Shown: in pieces, positions 1 to 6,837 of the stretch
How positions within the stretch are numbered: the stretch's first letter is position 1
Layout of the letters: each line of letters starts with the position of its first letter
Translations under genes and position numbers: made by a program
Notes under the pieces: model-generated
The model's input: the letters and a program-made list of their open reading frames with translations, nothing else
Databases searched by the model: none
What the model was told of the DNA's origin: nothing
DNA from: an uncultured Schlesneria sp.
GTDB taxonomy: Bacteria > Planctomycetota > Planctomycetia > Planctomycetales > Planctomycetaceae
Direction of reading: 5' to 3'
NCBI GenBank assembly: GCA_903858935.1
Contig: CAIOKO010000231.1
Coordinates: 1-43,871 of the forward strand
DNA: 43,871 bases

Positions 1-236
1 AAATCAATACCCTTACCTGCTGCGGGGAACCGGCTGTATGTCGATTCGTAATTGAATGCAGCCAACCCCAGTTGCTTCATGTTGTTTTTGCACTGCGTGC
101 GGCGAGCCGCTTCGCGTGCCTGCTGCACGGCTGGAAGCAGCAGCGCAATCAAAACAGCGATGATCGCGATCACCACCAGAAGTTCGATCAGCGTAAATCC
201 ACGTGACCGACGAACAGAAACCAATTTACGATCCAT
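1..236 (-). CDS. DUF1559-type prepilin-like protein, N-terminal part (cut by window edge)
   Basis: Only the first 78 codons are inside the window; the gene runs off the left edge. The protein opens with a short basic leader ([13 protein letters not shown]) followed by the type IV prepilin/pseudopilin signature [20 protein letters not shown], which is both the prepilin peptidase site (cleavage after the Gly, new N-terminal Phe, Glu at +5) and the membrane/assembly helix. It continues [20 protein letters not shown] and then [14 protein letters not shown], the conserved start of the DUF1559 (SBP_bac_10) family that is hugely expanded in planctomycetes. Family members are thought to be exported pseudopilin-like proteins of unknown function. 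The start is the ATG at 236, preceded by GGAGG at good spacing. Family assignment is sure; function is not known. Confidence 0.93.
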   Translation of the reverse strand, partial: MDRKLVSVRRSRGFTLIELLVVIAIIAVLIALLLPAVQQAREAARRTQCKNNMKQLGLAAFNYESTYSRFPAAGKGID

Positions 237-872
237 CTTGAAATCCTCCACCAAACAAAATTCAGGAAACGCTTCAACCGGTGCTCCGCGATCAACAACG
301 ATCACGATAAATACAAGTCGTCACAGTCGAGCCAAGCCTCCAAGTCGGTTAATATACCACCAATTAGATCGGTGATTCAATTCCAGTGCATGACATTTTT
401 TGAAGAAATTGTGAAATTCATAAAAAATGTCTGATTTTTATGTTTTTCGAGCTTGGATTTGAGGTTTTGAAACTGGTTAATATTTACGGATCTGGTGAGT
501 GTTGTTTCGTATCAGTCAAGCGTTTTCAGGTTTAGAATCGAAACTCCGATTCATTAGACGTTCTCGCGCGGTGATTGTCTCGACATAAGAAGTGGTCGCA
601 TCCGAATGGGGCCGCAGCGGCGTGGATCGGCCTGCCTGAACGACAAAAACCGCGTACTTTTGGGTGGTTTAGCCTTCCGGTTTCGACTTCTCAATTGGCT
701 GCTGCCATCAGATTCATATTGCGGCAAAAGTCGCCGATGAATTAAAACCCCGTCGCTGACAGGGCAAGTGTTTTCATCAGCCCCACCAGTCCTTTCAGAC
801 TTCCCTTCGCTCACGACGATTCAATCAACATTTCCTGTTTCATTGACCAGTTGTCGGACTAAACCTGACCGC
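237..872. other. Intergenic region without a supported gene
   Basis: This 636-base stretch separates two divergently transcribed genes. Apart from the candidate promoter at 351-380 and an AT-rich part around 395-480, I see no gene, RNA or strong hairpin in it. The open frames here have no recognisable product or ribosome binding site. Confidence 0.5.
351..380 (-). promoter_or_regulatory. Possible sigma70-type promoter for the DUF1559 gene
   Basis: On the minus strand TTGAAT (380-375) and TATATT (356-351) are separated by 18 bases and lie about 115 bases before the start codon at 236. This is a pattern match only; planctomycete promoters are poorly defined. Confidence 0.25.
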
Positions 873-1364
873 ATGGACTATCACCTTAAACCGCTGGGAA
901 AGACCTGCGCCACGACGGGCAAACCGCTCGCACCGGGGTCGGTGTGTCATTCGGTACTCGTCGAGCGTGACGGAATGCTGATGCGACTCGACTTTTCCGA
1001 CGAAGGATGGACGGGGCCGCCGGCAGGTCATTTTGGTCATTGGACGGTTGAAGTCCCTCCAGCGGCCGATCCGAAAATGACTCGAATTGATCCCGAAATT
1101 GCTCTCAGATACTTCGAGCAACTGAGTGAAGAAGCCAGTCCCGTCCACGAGCAAACCCGATACGCACTCGCACTTGTGCTGCTTCAACAACGGAAATTGA
1201 AGCTCGAAAATGTCCGATTTGAAGATGAAACCGAAATCCTGGAACTCAGCGGCGTTCATGGCGAAGGGAATTTCGAGGTCTTCAATTATCGCCTGAACGA
1301 CGCCGAAACTCAGCGGCTGCAGGCTGAACTGAAAATTCAACTCGCGACGGAGTGGCAGGGATGA
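873..1364 (+). CDS. Conserved hypothetical protein (163 aa)
   Basis: I do not recognise a named family. The protein is soluble, with no signal peptide or membrane segment. Near the N-terminus it has a Cys pair in GKTCATTGKPLAPGSVCHSV (Cys 12 and 24), which could be half of a metal site. The middle contains a helix rich in Glu and Leu (PEIALRYFEQLSEE), then ALALVLLQQRKLKLENV and an acidic, strand-like C-terminal half. The open frame extends back to 768, but the ATG at 873 starts the part that looks folded; there is no clear ribosome binding site, so the start is uncertain. Its stop overlaps the ATG of the following lipoprotein gene (ATGA), so the two are probably translationally coupled. Confidence 0.7.
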   Translation: MDYHLKPLGKTCATTGKPLAPGSVCHSVLVERDGMLMRLDFSDEGWTGPPAGHFGHWTVEVPPAADPKMTRIDPEIALRYFEQLSEEASPVHEQTRYALALVLLQQRKLKLENVRFEDETEILELSGVHGEGNFEVFNYRLNDAETQRLQAELKIQLATEWQG

Positions 1365-2437
1365 CTTCGAATATCTCAGCGTTACCCCGTCATCGATCGC
1401 TACTGCTGGTCTTGCTTTTGGCCGGTTGTCTTTTACCAGGCTGCACAGCCACCCGAGGGATGCTGGCGAGGCGACATCCCGATCCGATGGCGGGTGCTCC
1501 GTGCCTGGAAAACGTGCGAAATCCCCCCTTGGAAGAAGTCGTATCGCATCTGAATCGTAATACGGATCGACTTCAATGCTGGCAGGCAAATCGAGTCGGA
1601 GTCAAATACGACAAATGGACATTCACCGGCATGATCGCCGTCGAAAAAGGACGTCATTTACGTCTGGTTGTGAATTCTCTTCGCGGGAATGAAGTCGATC
1701 TTGGCTCAAACGACGAGCGATTCTGGGTCTGGTGCCGTGACATGGATCCTTCGTTCGTGACTTGTAAGCATGAAAACATGGATGCCGCACGCCATCAAAT
1801 GGGGATCCCCTTTGAGCCTGACTGGCTGATGCAGGCGCTTGGTGTCGAACGCCTTCCAACATCGGGCGTGACAATGGAAACCGATCCAACAAACGAACAG
1901 GCTCGACTCGAAGAAAAAGTCCTTTCAGCACACGGACTTCCGTTAAGGCGAGATATCCTGATCGATCTCAAGCGAGGGATTGTGCTTGAGCACAGTCTAT
2001 ACAGTTACGACGGTGTTCGAATCGCGCGTGCAAAGTTAACCGACCACCGCCTTGATAAGGGCTCGGGCGTGGTGTTGCCGCACAAAGTGGTGCTGGACTG
2101 GCCGCAAAACAAACTGTCATTGACGCTGACGTTAGGCGAAGTACGCATTAATTCAGGGTCAATCGCATCGCGGCTGTGGGAAATGCCGGAATCGTCGAAC
2201 TCACAGGTTGTTGAACTCGATGCCGGTATCAAACCCAAGCCCGTCACAATGGCAATCCGGCCCGAATCGTCGGAACCGTCTGACCCCATCGAGACCGTGC
2301 GATCTCACGATCAGCATAATTTTCTGCGCGATGATGGGGATCAACCGTCATTGCCGGACGAGGAATACGAATTGCCGATCGAGGCTACACCGGGCCGATC
2401 ACGCGTGTCATCGGAAGCCGAAGATTGGGCGAACTAG
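1361..2437 (+). CDS. Lipoprotein with possible LolA/LolB-like domain
   Basis: The protein has 358 residues from the ATG at 1361, which overlaps the stop of the upstream gene by four bases. It begins with a lipoprotein signal: Arg-rich start, hydrophobic run SLLLVLLLAGCLLPGC with two possible lipobox cysteines (LAGC, Cys 23; LPGC, Cys 28). The mature part (PPLEEVVSHLNRN, then WTFTGMIAVEKGRHLRLVV and SNDERFWVWC) has the alternating strands and wording of planctomycete outer-membrane-lipoprotein-sorting-like proteins (LolA/LolB/DUF4292 fold). That fold call is inference from the pattern, not a match I could compute. The tail after about residue 290 is Pro/Asp/Glu-rich and probably disordered. 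A GTG nine bases upstream (1352) is an alternative start. Confidence 0.72.
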   Translation: MTSNISALPRHRSLLLVLLLAGCLLPGCTATRGMLARRHPDPMAGAPCLENVRNPPLEEVVSHLNRNTDRLQCWQANRVGVKYDKWTFTGMIAVEKGRHLRLVVNSLRGNEVDLGSNDERFWVWCRDMDPSFVTCKHENMDAARHQMGIPFEPDWLMQALGVERLPTSGVTMETDPTNEQARLEEKVLSAHGLPLRRDILIDLKRGIVLEHSLYSYDGVRIARAKLTDHRLDKGSGVVLPHKVVLDWPQNKLSLTLTLGEVRINSGSIASRLWEMPESSNSQVVELDAGIKPKPVTMAIRPESSEPSDPIETVRSHDQHNFLRDDGDQPSLPDEEYELPIEATPGRSRVSSEAEDWAN

Positions 2438-2444
2438 GACAATC

Positions 2445-2696
2445 TCACTCATTCTCAGCAGTTGACTCCAGCCAGCCAATCACATCACCGACCTGTACCG
2501 CGCTGTCAACAGGCCTCAAAATCTCGGTCAAACGACCCGTTGTATCAGCGATGATGTCGATCGTGAGGCCGGGAATCAACAGTTCCACGACCAGGTCACC
2601 TGCGATAACCAGATCCCCTTCGTCGATCAGCCAGCCACTGATGCGAACGATTTCGTTGCCGGAGCGCAAGTCGGGGACGGTGATCGGGACTCGCAT
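2445..2696 (-). CDS. Lipoyl/biotinyl-like domain protein lacking the attachment lysine
   Basis: This 83-residue protein is a single biotinyl/lipoyl-attachment fold: VPDL near the start, SGWLIDEGDLVIAGDLVVEL, then GRLTEILRPVDSAVQVGDVIGWLE, the two mirrored half-domains of an E2-type lipoyl domain. In working lipoyl domains the turn after the Glu reads roughly ETDKA with the modified Lys. Here the aligned stretch is ELLIPGLTIDI, so Gly stands where the Lys should be and there is no Lys anywhere in the protein. It therefore cannot carry lipoate or biotin on that site. It is the last gene of a tight minus-strand operon, six bases after mogA/moaB. The role is unknown; a scaffold or binding domain is possible. 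Confidence 0.8.
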   Translation of the reverse strand: MRVPITVPDLRSGNEIVRISGWLIDEGDLVIAGDLVVELLIPGLTIDIIADTTGRLTEILRPVDSAVQVGDVIGWLESTAENE

Positions 2697-2702
2697 TGGG
2701 TC

Positions 2703-3230
2703 TCATTTCTTCGGGCGAAACGCTTTGATTCTGGTTTCGTCCGTCGTCAGATACGGGCCTTCAAGCAGGTCAATACAATAAGGGATCGCAGGGAACACGG
2801 CATCCAGGCACTCTTGAATCGCGCGCGGTTGCCCTGGCAGGTTGACGATCAGTGACCGACCGCAAATCCCCGCCGTTTGACGCGAAAGGATCGCGGTCGG
2901 CACTTTTTCCAGCGAGACCTTTCGCATCAATTCACCGAAACCCGGCATCATTTTCTGGCAGACCGCTTCTGTTGCTTCCGGCGTTACATCTCGCAATGCG
3001 GGACCAGTTCCTCCTGTCGTGATGACTAAGCAACAGTTGTCGACGCCGCATAAATCACGCAATGTTTGTTCGATGACCTGGCGTTCGTCGGGGATCACGC
3101 GAGAAACGGGTTCGAACGGACTTGTCACCACCTGCGTCAGGTAGTCACGAATTGCCGGTCCCCCTCGGTCTTCGTATTCCCCACGACTGGCGCGGTCAGA
3201 CACGGTTACAATTCCAATGCGTATCGTCAT
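2703..3230 (-). CDS. mog: MogA/MoaB-family molybdopterin-binding protein
   Basis: The 175-residue protein belongs to the MogA/MoaB family, which adenylylates molybdopterin before molybdenum insertion in molybdenum cofactor synthesis. Signatures are the start IRIGIVTVSDRASRGEYEDRGGPAI, the loop TTGGTGPALRDVTPEAT and the later NLPGQPRAIQECLDAVFPAI. Length fits a stand-alone MogA (about 180-195 residues). The ATG at 3230 lies two bases after the stop of the TPR gene with no ribosome binding site of its own, which suggests translational coupling. The next gene follows after six bases. MogA and MoaB are hard to separate by sequence alone; the ERGG-like and TGGTG motifs are common to both, so the symbol is provisional. 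A MOSC protein, also linked to this cofactor, lies at 14380. Confidence 0.9.
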   Translation of the reverse strand: MTIRIGIVTVSDRASRGEYEDRGGPAIRDYLTQVVTSPFEPVSRVIPDERQVIEQTLRDLCGVDNCCLVITTGGTGPALRDVTPEATEAVCQKMMPGFGELMRKVSLEKVPTAILSRQTAGICGRSLIVNLPGQPRAIQECLDAVFPAIPYCIDLLEGPYLTTDETRIKAFRPKK

Positions 3231-3232
3231 GA

Positions 3233-4186
3233 TTAGAGATTCACGTCAGGAGCGTTGATCAGTTCTTCATGGGCGCGCAGCTCAAGAAGCTTACGTTTCA
3301 GGCTTTTGCGGTGTTCGATCCACTGGCTGGCAGCTGTTTGATAGACCTCGGCAACATCCACGAGCGGCACATGCGCCTTTGAGCCTTCTGCCATCGTCCT
3401 CTGCAACTCAAGAATCGCGGGCTCAAGCGACTTTTTGAGGAATTCAAGACTCTCTTTTGAGAGTCGCTCGATGTCGTCCGCAAGATGCTTCACCTCTTGC
3501 CGGTCGTCATAGCGCTCAGCGTCTGTCAATTCCCTGGACATTGTTACGGGCGAGGTCACTTGCTGCGACTGGGTCTGGACCAGGGGGCCAAACGGGTTGA
3601 AAACGTTCTTGGGCTGCTTTGAAGCGGCCTCGGCCTTTTGTAGTCCTAGATGAGCCTTTTCGAGATCGGGTTGAAATTCAATTGCCTTCTTAAAGTTCAG
3701 AATCGCCATCGGCATATTGGAGGATTGAACATAAAGATTGGCCAGATTCTGGTAGGCCTCGGCCATTTTGGGGTTCAGCCGGATTGCTTCGCGGTAGGCC
3801 GACATGGCCATCTGGGATTGATTGAGTTTCCGCTGTGCGATCCCCAGGTTGTAATAGGCTTCCGCGCTTCGTTTGTCTTTCGTAATCGCCTTACGCAATA
3901 CTTCCGCGGCCTTAGTGAATTCACCCATGAAATTGTAGATTGCACCAAGATTTGTGAGGTGGCGTGCCTCCAACGGCTGCAGCAACGTCAGCTTGCTGTA
4001 ATGTGCCTGGGCGTTCGGATAGTCTTCTTCGAGAGAGGCAATTGCTGCCAATCCCTGATGGGCATCTGCACAATCAACCTCGGCCGCAATCGCCTTTTCA
4101 TAAAGCTCTTTTGCCTGTTTTACCTGATCCATTTCCAGGCAACTATCCGCGAGTTTGCAAAGGGCATCAACGTTGACTTTGCTCAT
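3233..4186 (-). CDS. Tetratricopeptide repeat protein
   Basis: The protein has 317 residues with no signal peptide, so it is probably cytoplasmic. Residues 1 to about 195 hold five to six TPR units with the usual 34-residue spacing and A-x-x-x-G/A-x-x-Y and P patterns (for example QAKELYEKAIAAEVDCADAH, then AEAYYNLGIAQRKLNQSQMA and AEAYQNLANLYVQ). These form a helical protein-binding surface. After a Gln/Ser/Pro-rich linker, residues 230-317 form a charged, probably coiled-coil region (ERLSKESLEFLKKSLEPAI). Start ATG at 4186 has GAGGTG upstream. It heads the operon with mog and the lipoyl-like gene, but nothing in it points to cofactor synthesis. The partner is unknown. Confidence 0.85.
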   Translation of the reverse strand: MSKVNVDALCKLADSCLEMDQVKQAKELYEKAIAAEVDCADAHQGLAAIASLEEDYPNAQAHYSKLTLLQPLEARHLTNLGAIYNFMGEFTKAAEVLRKAITKDKRSAEAYYNLGIAQRKLNQSQMAMSAYREAIRLNPKMAEAYQNLANLYVQSSNMPMAILNFKKAIEFQPDLEKAHLGLQKAEAASKQPKNVFNPFGPLVQTQSQQVTSPVTMSRELTDAERYDDRQEVKHLADDIERLSKESLEFLKKSLEPAILELQRTMAEGSKAHVPLVDVAEVYQTAASQWIEHRKSLKRKLLELRAHEELINAPDVNL

Positions 4187-4647
4187 CTTGAAGCACCTCG
4201 TGTCATCCGGTCCCTGGTGTTTCGGAATTACCGCTATTGTGATCGCTGCGCCAGAAGCTCATTCGCATCTCAGGCAGCGACTTTCTTGAAAATCAGGTTT
4301 GTCGCTCGGCAACCTGTGCAAGATTTTGATTATAGGGTCGCACGCGATGCCCCGTCAAAACGGGTTTAAGCAAATTCCTTAGAAATACGATCAGCGGATG
4401 CGGATTGCCATCAAGACAATCCGACCGACAGGGTGGTCAACGGGCCTTTGCACCAGCAAAATCCAAGCGTTTAACGTAACGCTGGCGTCTTCGCCTCGCG
4501 TTGACCGAGTTCGGCCTTTTTATTGCCTCAGTTCGGGCTCTGGAAAAGAAACCGTTCGCTCAACTTTGGCTTTTGGTCATTAATTGGACTTATCCCCATT
4601 TCCGAAACCATCAGACTACCACGAAGGACACGAAGAGCACGAAGGAA
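4187..4647. other. Intergenic region without a supported gene
   Basis: About 460 bases upstream of the TPR gene. The only structured element is the left arm of the inverted repeat at 4617-4635. Short open frames here have no family or ribosome binding site that I can recognise. Confidence 0.45.
4617..4635 (+). repeat. Left arm of 19-bp perfect inverted repeat flanking the GxxExxY pseudogene
   Basis: TACCACGAAGGACACGAAG occurs here and, exactly reverse-complemented, at 5022-5040. The arm is followed by a further AGCACGAAGG (4636-4645), so the motif CACGAAGG is repeated in tandem. The arm ends a few bases beyond the stop codon of the pseudogene. Confidence 0.9.
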
Positions 4648-5021
4648 TCAGAGGACGAATCGCTTGATGGCATCTTTCAGCCTGGTGTAATTAAAGTGGA
4701 TAAGTAGCCCGATCTTCACGTCTGCCAGTTTCATGTACGTCAGTCGCTGGGCTTCGTATATTGGCTTGATCGCTTCGACGCTCTTGAGTTCGACGATCAA
4801 CTGGTTTTCTACCAGCATGTCTATTCGAAAACCACAATCGAGGCGGATGTTTTTGTACTGCACCGGTGTAGTGGGTGCTGGAGTTGGAATGCAATTCCGT
4901 TGCGATTCAGCTCATACGCCAAACACTGCTCTTACGCGGATTCCAGCAACCCAGGGCCGAGAAATCGGTGAACTTCGATTGTACAGCCTATCACGCGTTT
5001 GGAAAGTTCGTCAAATTCCAT
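4648..5021 (-). pseudogene. GxxExxY protein gene, broken by a nonsense codon and a 2-base insertion
   Basis: Reading the minus strand from the ATG at 5021 gives MEFDELSKRVIGCTIEVH and then RFLGPGLLESA followed by TAA exactly where the family has Tyr (the GLLESAY = GxxExxY motif), and then EQCLAYELNRNGIAFQLQHPL. The frame is then lost: CACTACACCGG reads as a duplicated AC relative to the expected CACTACCGG, and the other frame continues VQYKNIRLDCGFRIDMLVEN through VELKSVEAI to KRFVL and a stop at 4648. Repairing both lesions gives about 123 residues, the normal family length. GxxExxY proteins have a PD-(D/E)XK-like core (here D..VELK) and unknown function. The intact 71-codon C-terminal frame (4648-4863) may look like a gene but lacks the N-terminal half. 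Confidence 0.88.
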
Positions 5022-5040
5022 CTTCGTGTCCTTCGTGGTA
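5022..5040 (-). repeat. Right arm of 19-bp perfect inverted repeat
   Basis: Exact reverse complement of 4617-4635. On the coding strand of the pseudogene this arm ends directly before the ATG, so it also supplies the purine-rich leader (GAAGGACACGAAG). The repeat pair therefore fits the open reading frame tightly at both ends. Confidence 0.9.
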
Positions 5041-5357
5041 ATTCTCTGCCAATCTCCGCCGCCGAAATGATTATTATCCACGATTGATCGCGGATAATTC
5101 CAAATCATTCGGCATATCCGCGATCGCAGACGGTTTTTCTGGCCATCGCGGAGATCACAATTCTGTCGTTATGGCATTTTGCAAGTGAATTTTGCTGCGA
5201 GCTTGGATGCTTCTGATCACGTACGAAATGGTCGCAAAGGGCCTGCCACCGATGACAGGGCGATGGGCGAATTGCCATTCATCCATCGTTGCGTAAATGC
5301 CGTTATCGTCGAACGCCTTGTCATCCGACATCGGTGGCCAGTACGTTGCCAAGACTT

Positions 5358-5470
5358 AAAGTTCGAGTTGTGCCACTGCATCGGAGACTTATCCGACGCA
5401 ATGCCTTCCCTATTTTCCAGGCAATCGAAGTGCACTGGGTGACCGAAGACGATCATCCGGTGGCACCGAC
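5358..5470 (+). repeat. Dispersed MITE-like repeat, copy 1
   Basis: This roughly 113-base segment resembles 42588-42703 along its length: 21 of 23 bases match at 5378-5400 versus 42610-42632, and 14 of 15 at 5453-5467 versus 42686-42700. The ends carry inverted TGCCAC (5371) and GTGGCA (5460), as expected for a small non-coding hairpin or MITE-like element. No coding capacity is seen. Confidence 0.65.
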
Positions 5471-5507
5471 AATTAGATTGGACATCGGACTAGGTCAAAG
5501 GCCCGTT

Positions 5508-5542
5508 AACCACCTCCGCAGGGGAGGTGGGGTTTCGTTTTG
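5508..5542. terminator. Strong GC-rich hairpin, probable terminator
   Basis: CCACCTCC (5510-5517) pairs with GGAGGTGG (5523-5530) around a five-base loop, flanked by AA/TT-rich sequence, with GGTTTCGTTTTG following on the plus strand. No plus-strand gene ends here. It most likely terminates the minus-strand gene that stops at 5589, or acts in both directions. Confidence 0.5.
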
Positions 5543-5588
5543 TCACGTCAAATTTCTTCAGGGCATTGTCAATATGTGCGCCCCAACA

Positions 5589-6071
5589 TCATTCTTCGTC
5601 GTCAATCCACACGTCGTCCTCATCGTCACATTCGAGGCTCGCCGAAATGGATTCCAACTGAGGCCGCGTCGTTTCCAACTCGTGATCGGTTCCTTGAAAC
5701 ATGACCAGCACCGTCTGATTGCTTGTCTGAAAAGCACGCAGGGTTGCCGAGTTCAACAGGTCGTAGCAGACGAAATCCAGATCGCGACCAAGCGACGGCA
5801 AGCCGCTCAGGCTACCGACGGCGGTCAGAACATCCACCTCTTCATAGTCTTGTTCGAACGCAGCCACGACCGTGTCCAGGACTGCTTCGGGATCGGGGCG
5901 AGATTTAAACAAGACGATGGTCCAGAACGAAGTTCCATAACTCTGCACAGAGATCGTCGTTTCATCGCTGCTCGTTTCTTCGCTCAGCTCCCACGCTGAT
6001 GGAAAACGAAAACGAACTCCGTAGTTGCTGTAATCAGTCAGCGAAGATGGAATTAATCGTGGTTGACACAT
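5589..6071 (-). CDS. Hypothetical protein with PsbP/DcrB-like domain
   Basis: From the first ATG in frame (6071) the product has about 160 residues. It begins MCQPRLIPSS and continues YSNYGVRFRFPSAWELSEE, the opening of PsbP/Mog1/DcrB (DUF1795)-type folds, where a Tyr-Gly-hydrophobic-strand leads to a Pro-x-x-W. A strand TTISVQSYGTSFWTIVLF and helix DPEAVLDTVVAAFEQDYEE follow, and the tail is acidic (CDDEDDVWIDDEE). No signal peptide is present. The frame stays open to a TTG at 6239; that longer form would add a His/Asp cluster (SHHHHDHDHDADG) and has no better ribosome binding site. The fold call is by pattern only and the function is unknown. Confidence 0.7.
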   Translation of the reverse strand: MCQPRLIPSSLTDYSNYGVRFRFPSAWELSEETSSDETTISVQSYGTSFWTIVLFKSRPDPEAVLDTVVAAFEQDYEEVDVLTAVGSLSGLPSLGRDLDFVCYDLLNSATLRAFQTSNQTVLVMFQGTDHELETTRPQLESISASLECDDEDDVWIDDEE

Positions 6072-6379
6072 TCCGTCGGCATCATGATCGTGATCATGGT
6101 GGTGATGTGACTGGGACAAGGGGGGGCTCCACTTTCGTCGTTTATCAGGTTGGAAGTACTGGTACGAATCAAGGGTTGTTCCGACTTCTCGATTCGAGTA
6201 CCTTTGATCCACACTAATGATGAGATTGTCAGGCGGCAAGCGGACTCATGAGAGAATGCGCTACTCGCCTGGAGCAAGTTCGAGGGGCTTGCTGCAGACG
6301 TTCGAATGAATGTGGGTTGCATCCCAACATTCTGAACAATCAACGGCGTCTGGACAGCAAAGAGAATGAGGAGAAGATT
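6072..6379. other. Divergent intergenic region
   Basis: These 308 bases separate a minus-strand gene from the plus-strand ATL gene. The part from 6072 to 6239 is an open extension of the minus-strand gene encoding a His-rich stretch; whether it is translated is unclear. I see no convincing promoter or RNA. Confidence 0.35.
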
Positions 6380-6724
6380 ATGGCATCAGTACGAGCCGAA
6401 GGTGTTGCCGAAGCGCTGTTTGAATTGAAACGCCTGAATAAGCTGGCAACGTTCACTCAAGTCGCGACGCGAGCTGGGTTTAAACCGGGAGCGGGAGGAC
6501 GCACGCTCATGACGTGTCTCGCCGCCGTTCAGCGCGATTGGCCGCATTTGCATTGGTGGCGCGCCATTCCCGATGACGCCATTGTGGCAAAGGAATCAGA
6601 TCACGCCAAAGAGCTGACTTCTGGCGGCTTCGAGATCACGCCGGCCGAAGGTAAAAAGGACATGGTCAAAGTGGTCACACTTGACGAGACGCTCTTCACG
6701 TGGGAAACGCCAATTGTTGCGTAA
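6380..6724 (+). CDS. Alkyltransferase-like (ATL) DNA-repair protein, MGMT DNA-binding domain without catalytic Cys
   Basis: The 114-residue protein matches the DNA-binding domain of O6-alkylguanine-DNA alkyltransferases. It has a helix-turn-helix TFTQVATRAGFKPGAGGRTL in the place of the usual YGxVAxxAGxPxAAR, and HLHWWRAIPDDAIV in the place of the catalytic VPCHRVI loop. Trp replaces the methyl-accepting Cys, which is the hallmark of ATL proteins: they flip and bind alkylated guanines and hand them to nucleotide excision repair but do not transfer the alkyl group. There is no Cys in the active-site position. The ATG at 6380 has an excellent GAGGAGAAG upstream; the longer frame from 6248 is unlikely. 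A terminator follows at 6766. The loop is diverged from E. coli YbaZ (PWxRV), so confidence in function is moderate. Confidence 0.8.
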   Translation: MASVRAEGVAEALFELKRLNKLATFTQVATRAGFKPGAGGRTLMTCLAAVQRDWPHLHWWRAIPDDAIVAKESDHAKELTSGGFEITPAEGKKDMVKVVTLDETLFTWETPIVA

Positions 6725-6765
6725 GATCGCATTCGATATCTCGTGAAATACGATATGAATCTGAT

Positions 6766-6802
6766 AGCCCGACGGCTCGTTCACCGCCGGGCTGTTTGTT
6801 TT
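6766..6802 (+). terminator. Intrinsic terminator after the ATL gene
   Basis: AGCCCG-A-CGG (6766-6775) pairs with CCG-C-CGGGCT (6784-6793), with one A/C mismatch and an eight-base loop, followed directly by GTTTGTTTTG. It lies 41 bases after the ATL stop codon and separates it from the dehydratase gene. Confidence 0.75.
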
Positions 6803-6837
6803 GACGGCCCGATTTTCGACAGGACGCTGGATAATCC

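Larger units (their letters stand above)
5041..5588. other. Intergenic region with dispersed repeat and hairpins
   Basis: The stretch holds an ATTATCC/GGATAAT dyad (5073-5079 and 5092-5098), a dispersed repeat (5358-5470) and a strong hairpin (5510-5530). A minus-strand frame at 5155-5331 (58 codons from an ATG, GC-rich third positions) has no recognised family and could be a decayed gene end; I do not call it a gene. Confidence 0.4.

Noticed and set aside
840-1589. 249-codon minus-strand open frame over the two genes at 873-2437
   Set aside because: It lies antisense to two better supported coupled genes and its translation has no recognisable domain or ribosome binding site.
4648-4863. 71-codon frame as an intact small GxxExxY-like gene
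   Set aside because: It is only the C-terminal half; the upstream half is present in another frame with a stop codon, so a pseudogene is the better reading.
5155-5331. Small minus-strand frame (58 codons from an ATG)
   Set aside because: Third positions are GC-rich and it might be a decayed gene, but I recognise no family and no ribosome binding site, so it is not called.
6248-6379. 44-codon extension of the ATL gene
   Set aside because: A strong GAGGAGAAG ribosome binding site precedes the ATG at 6380 and the extension shows no homology.
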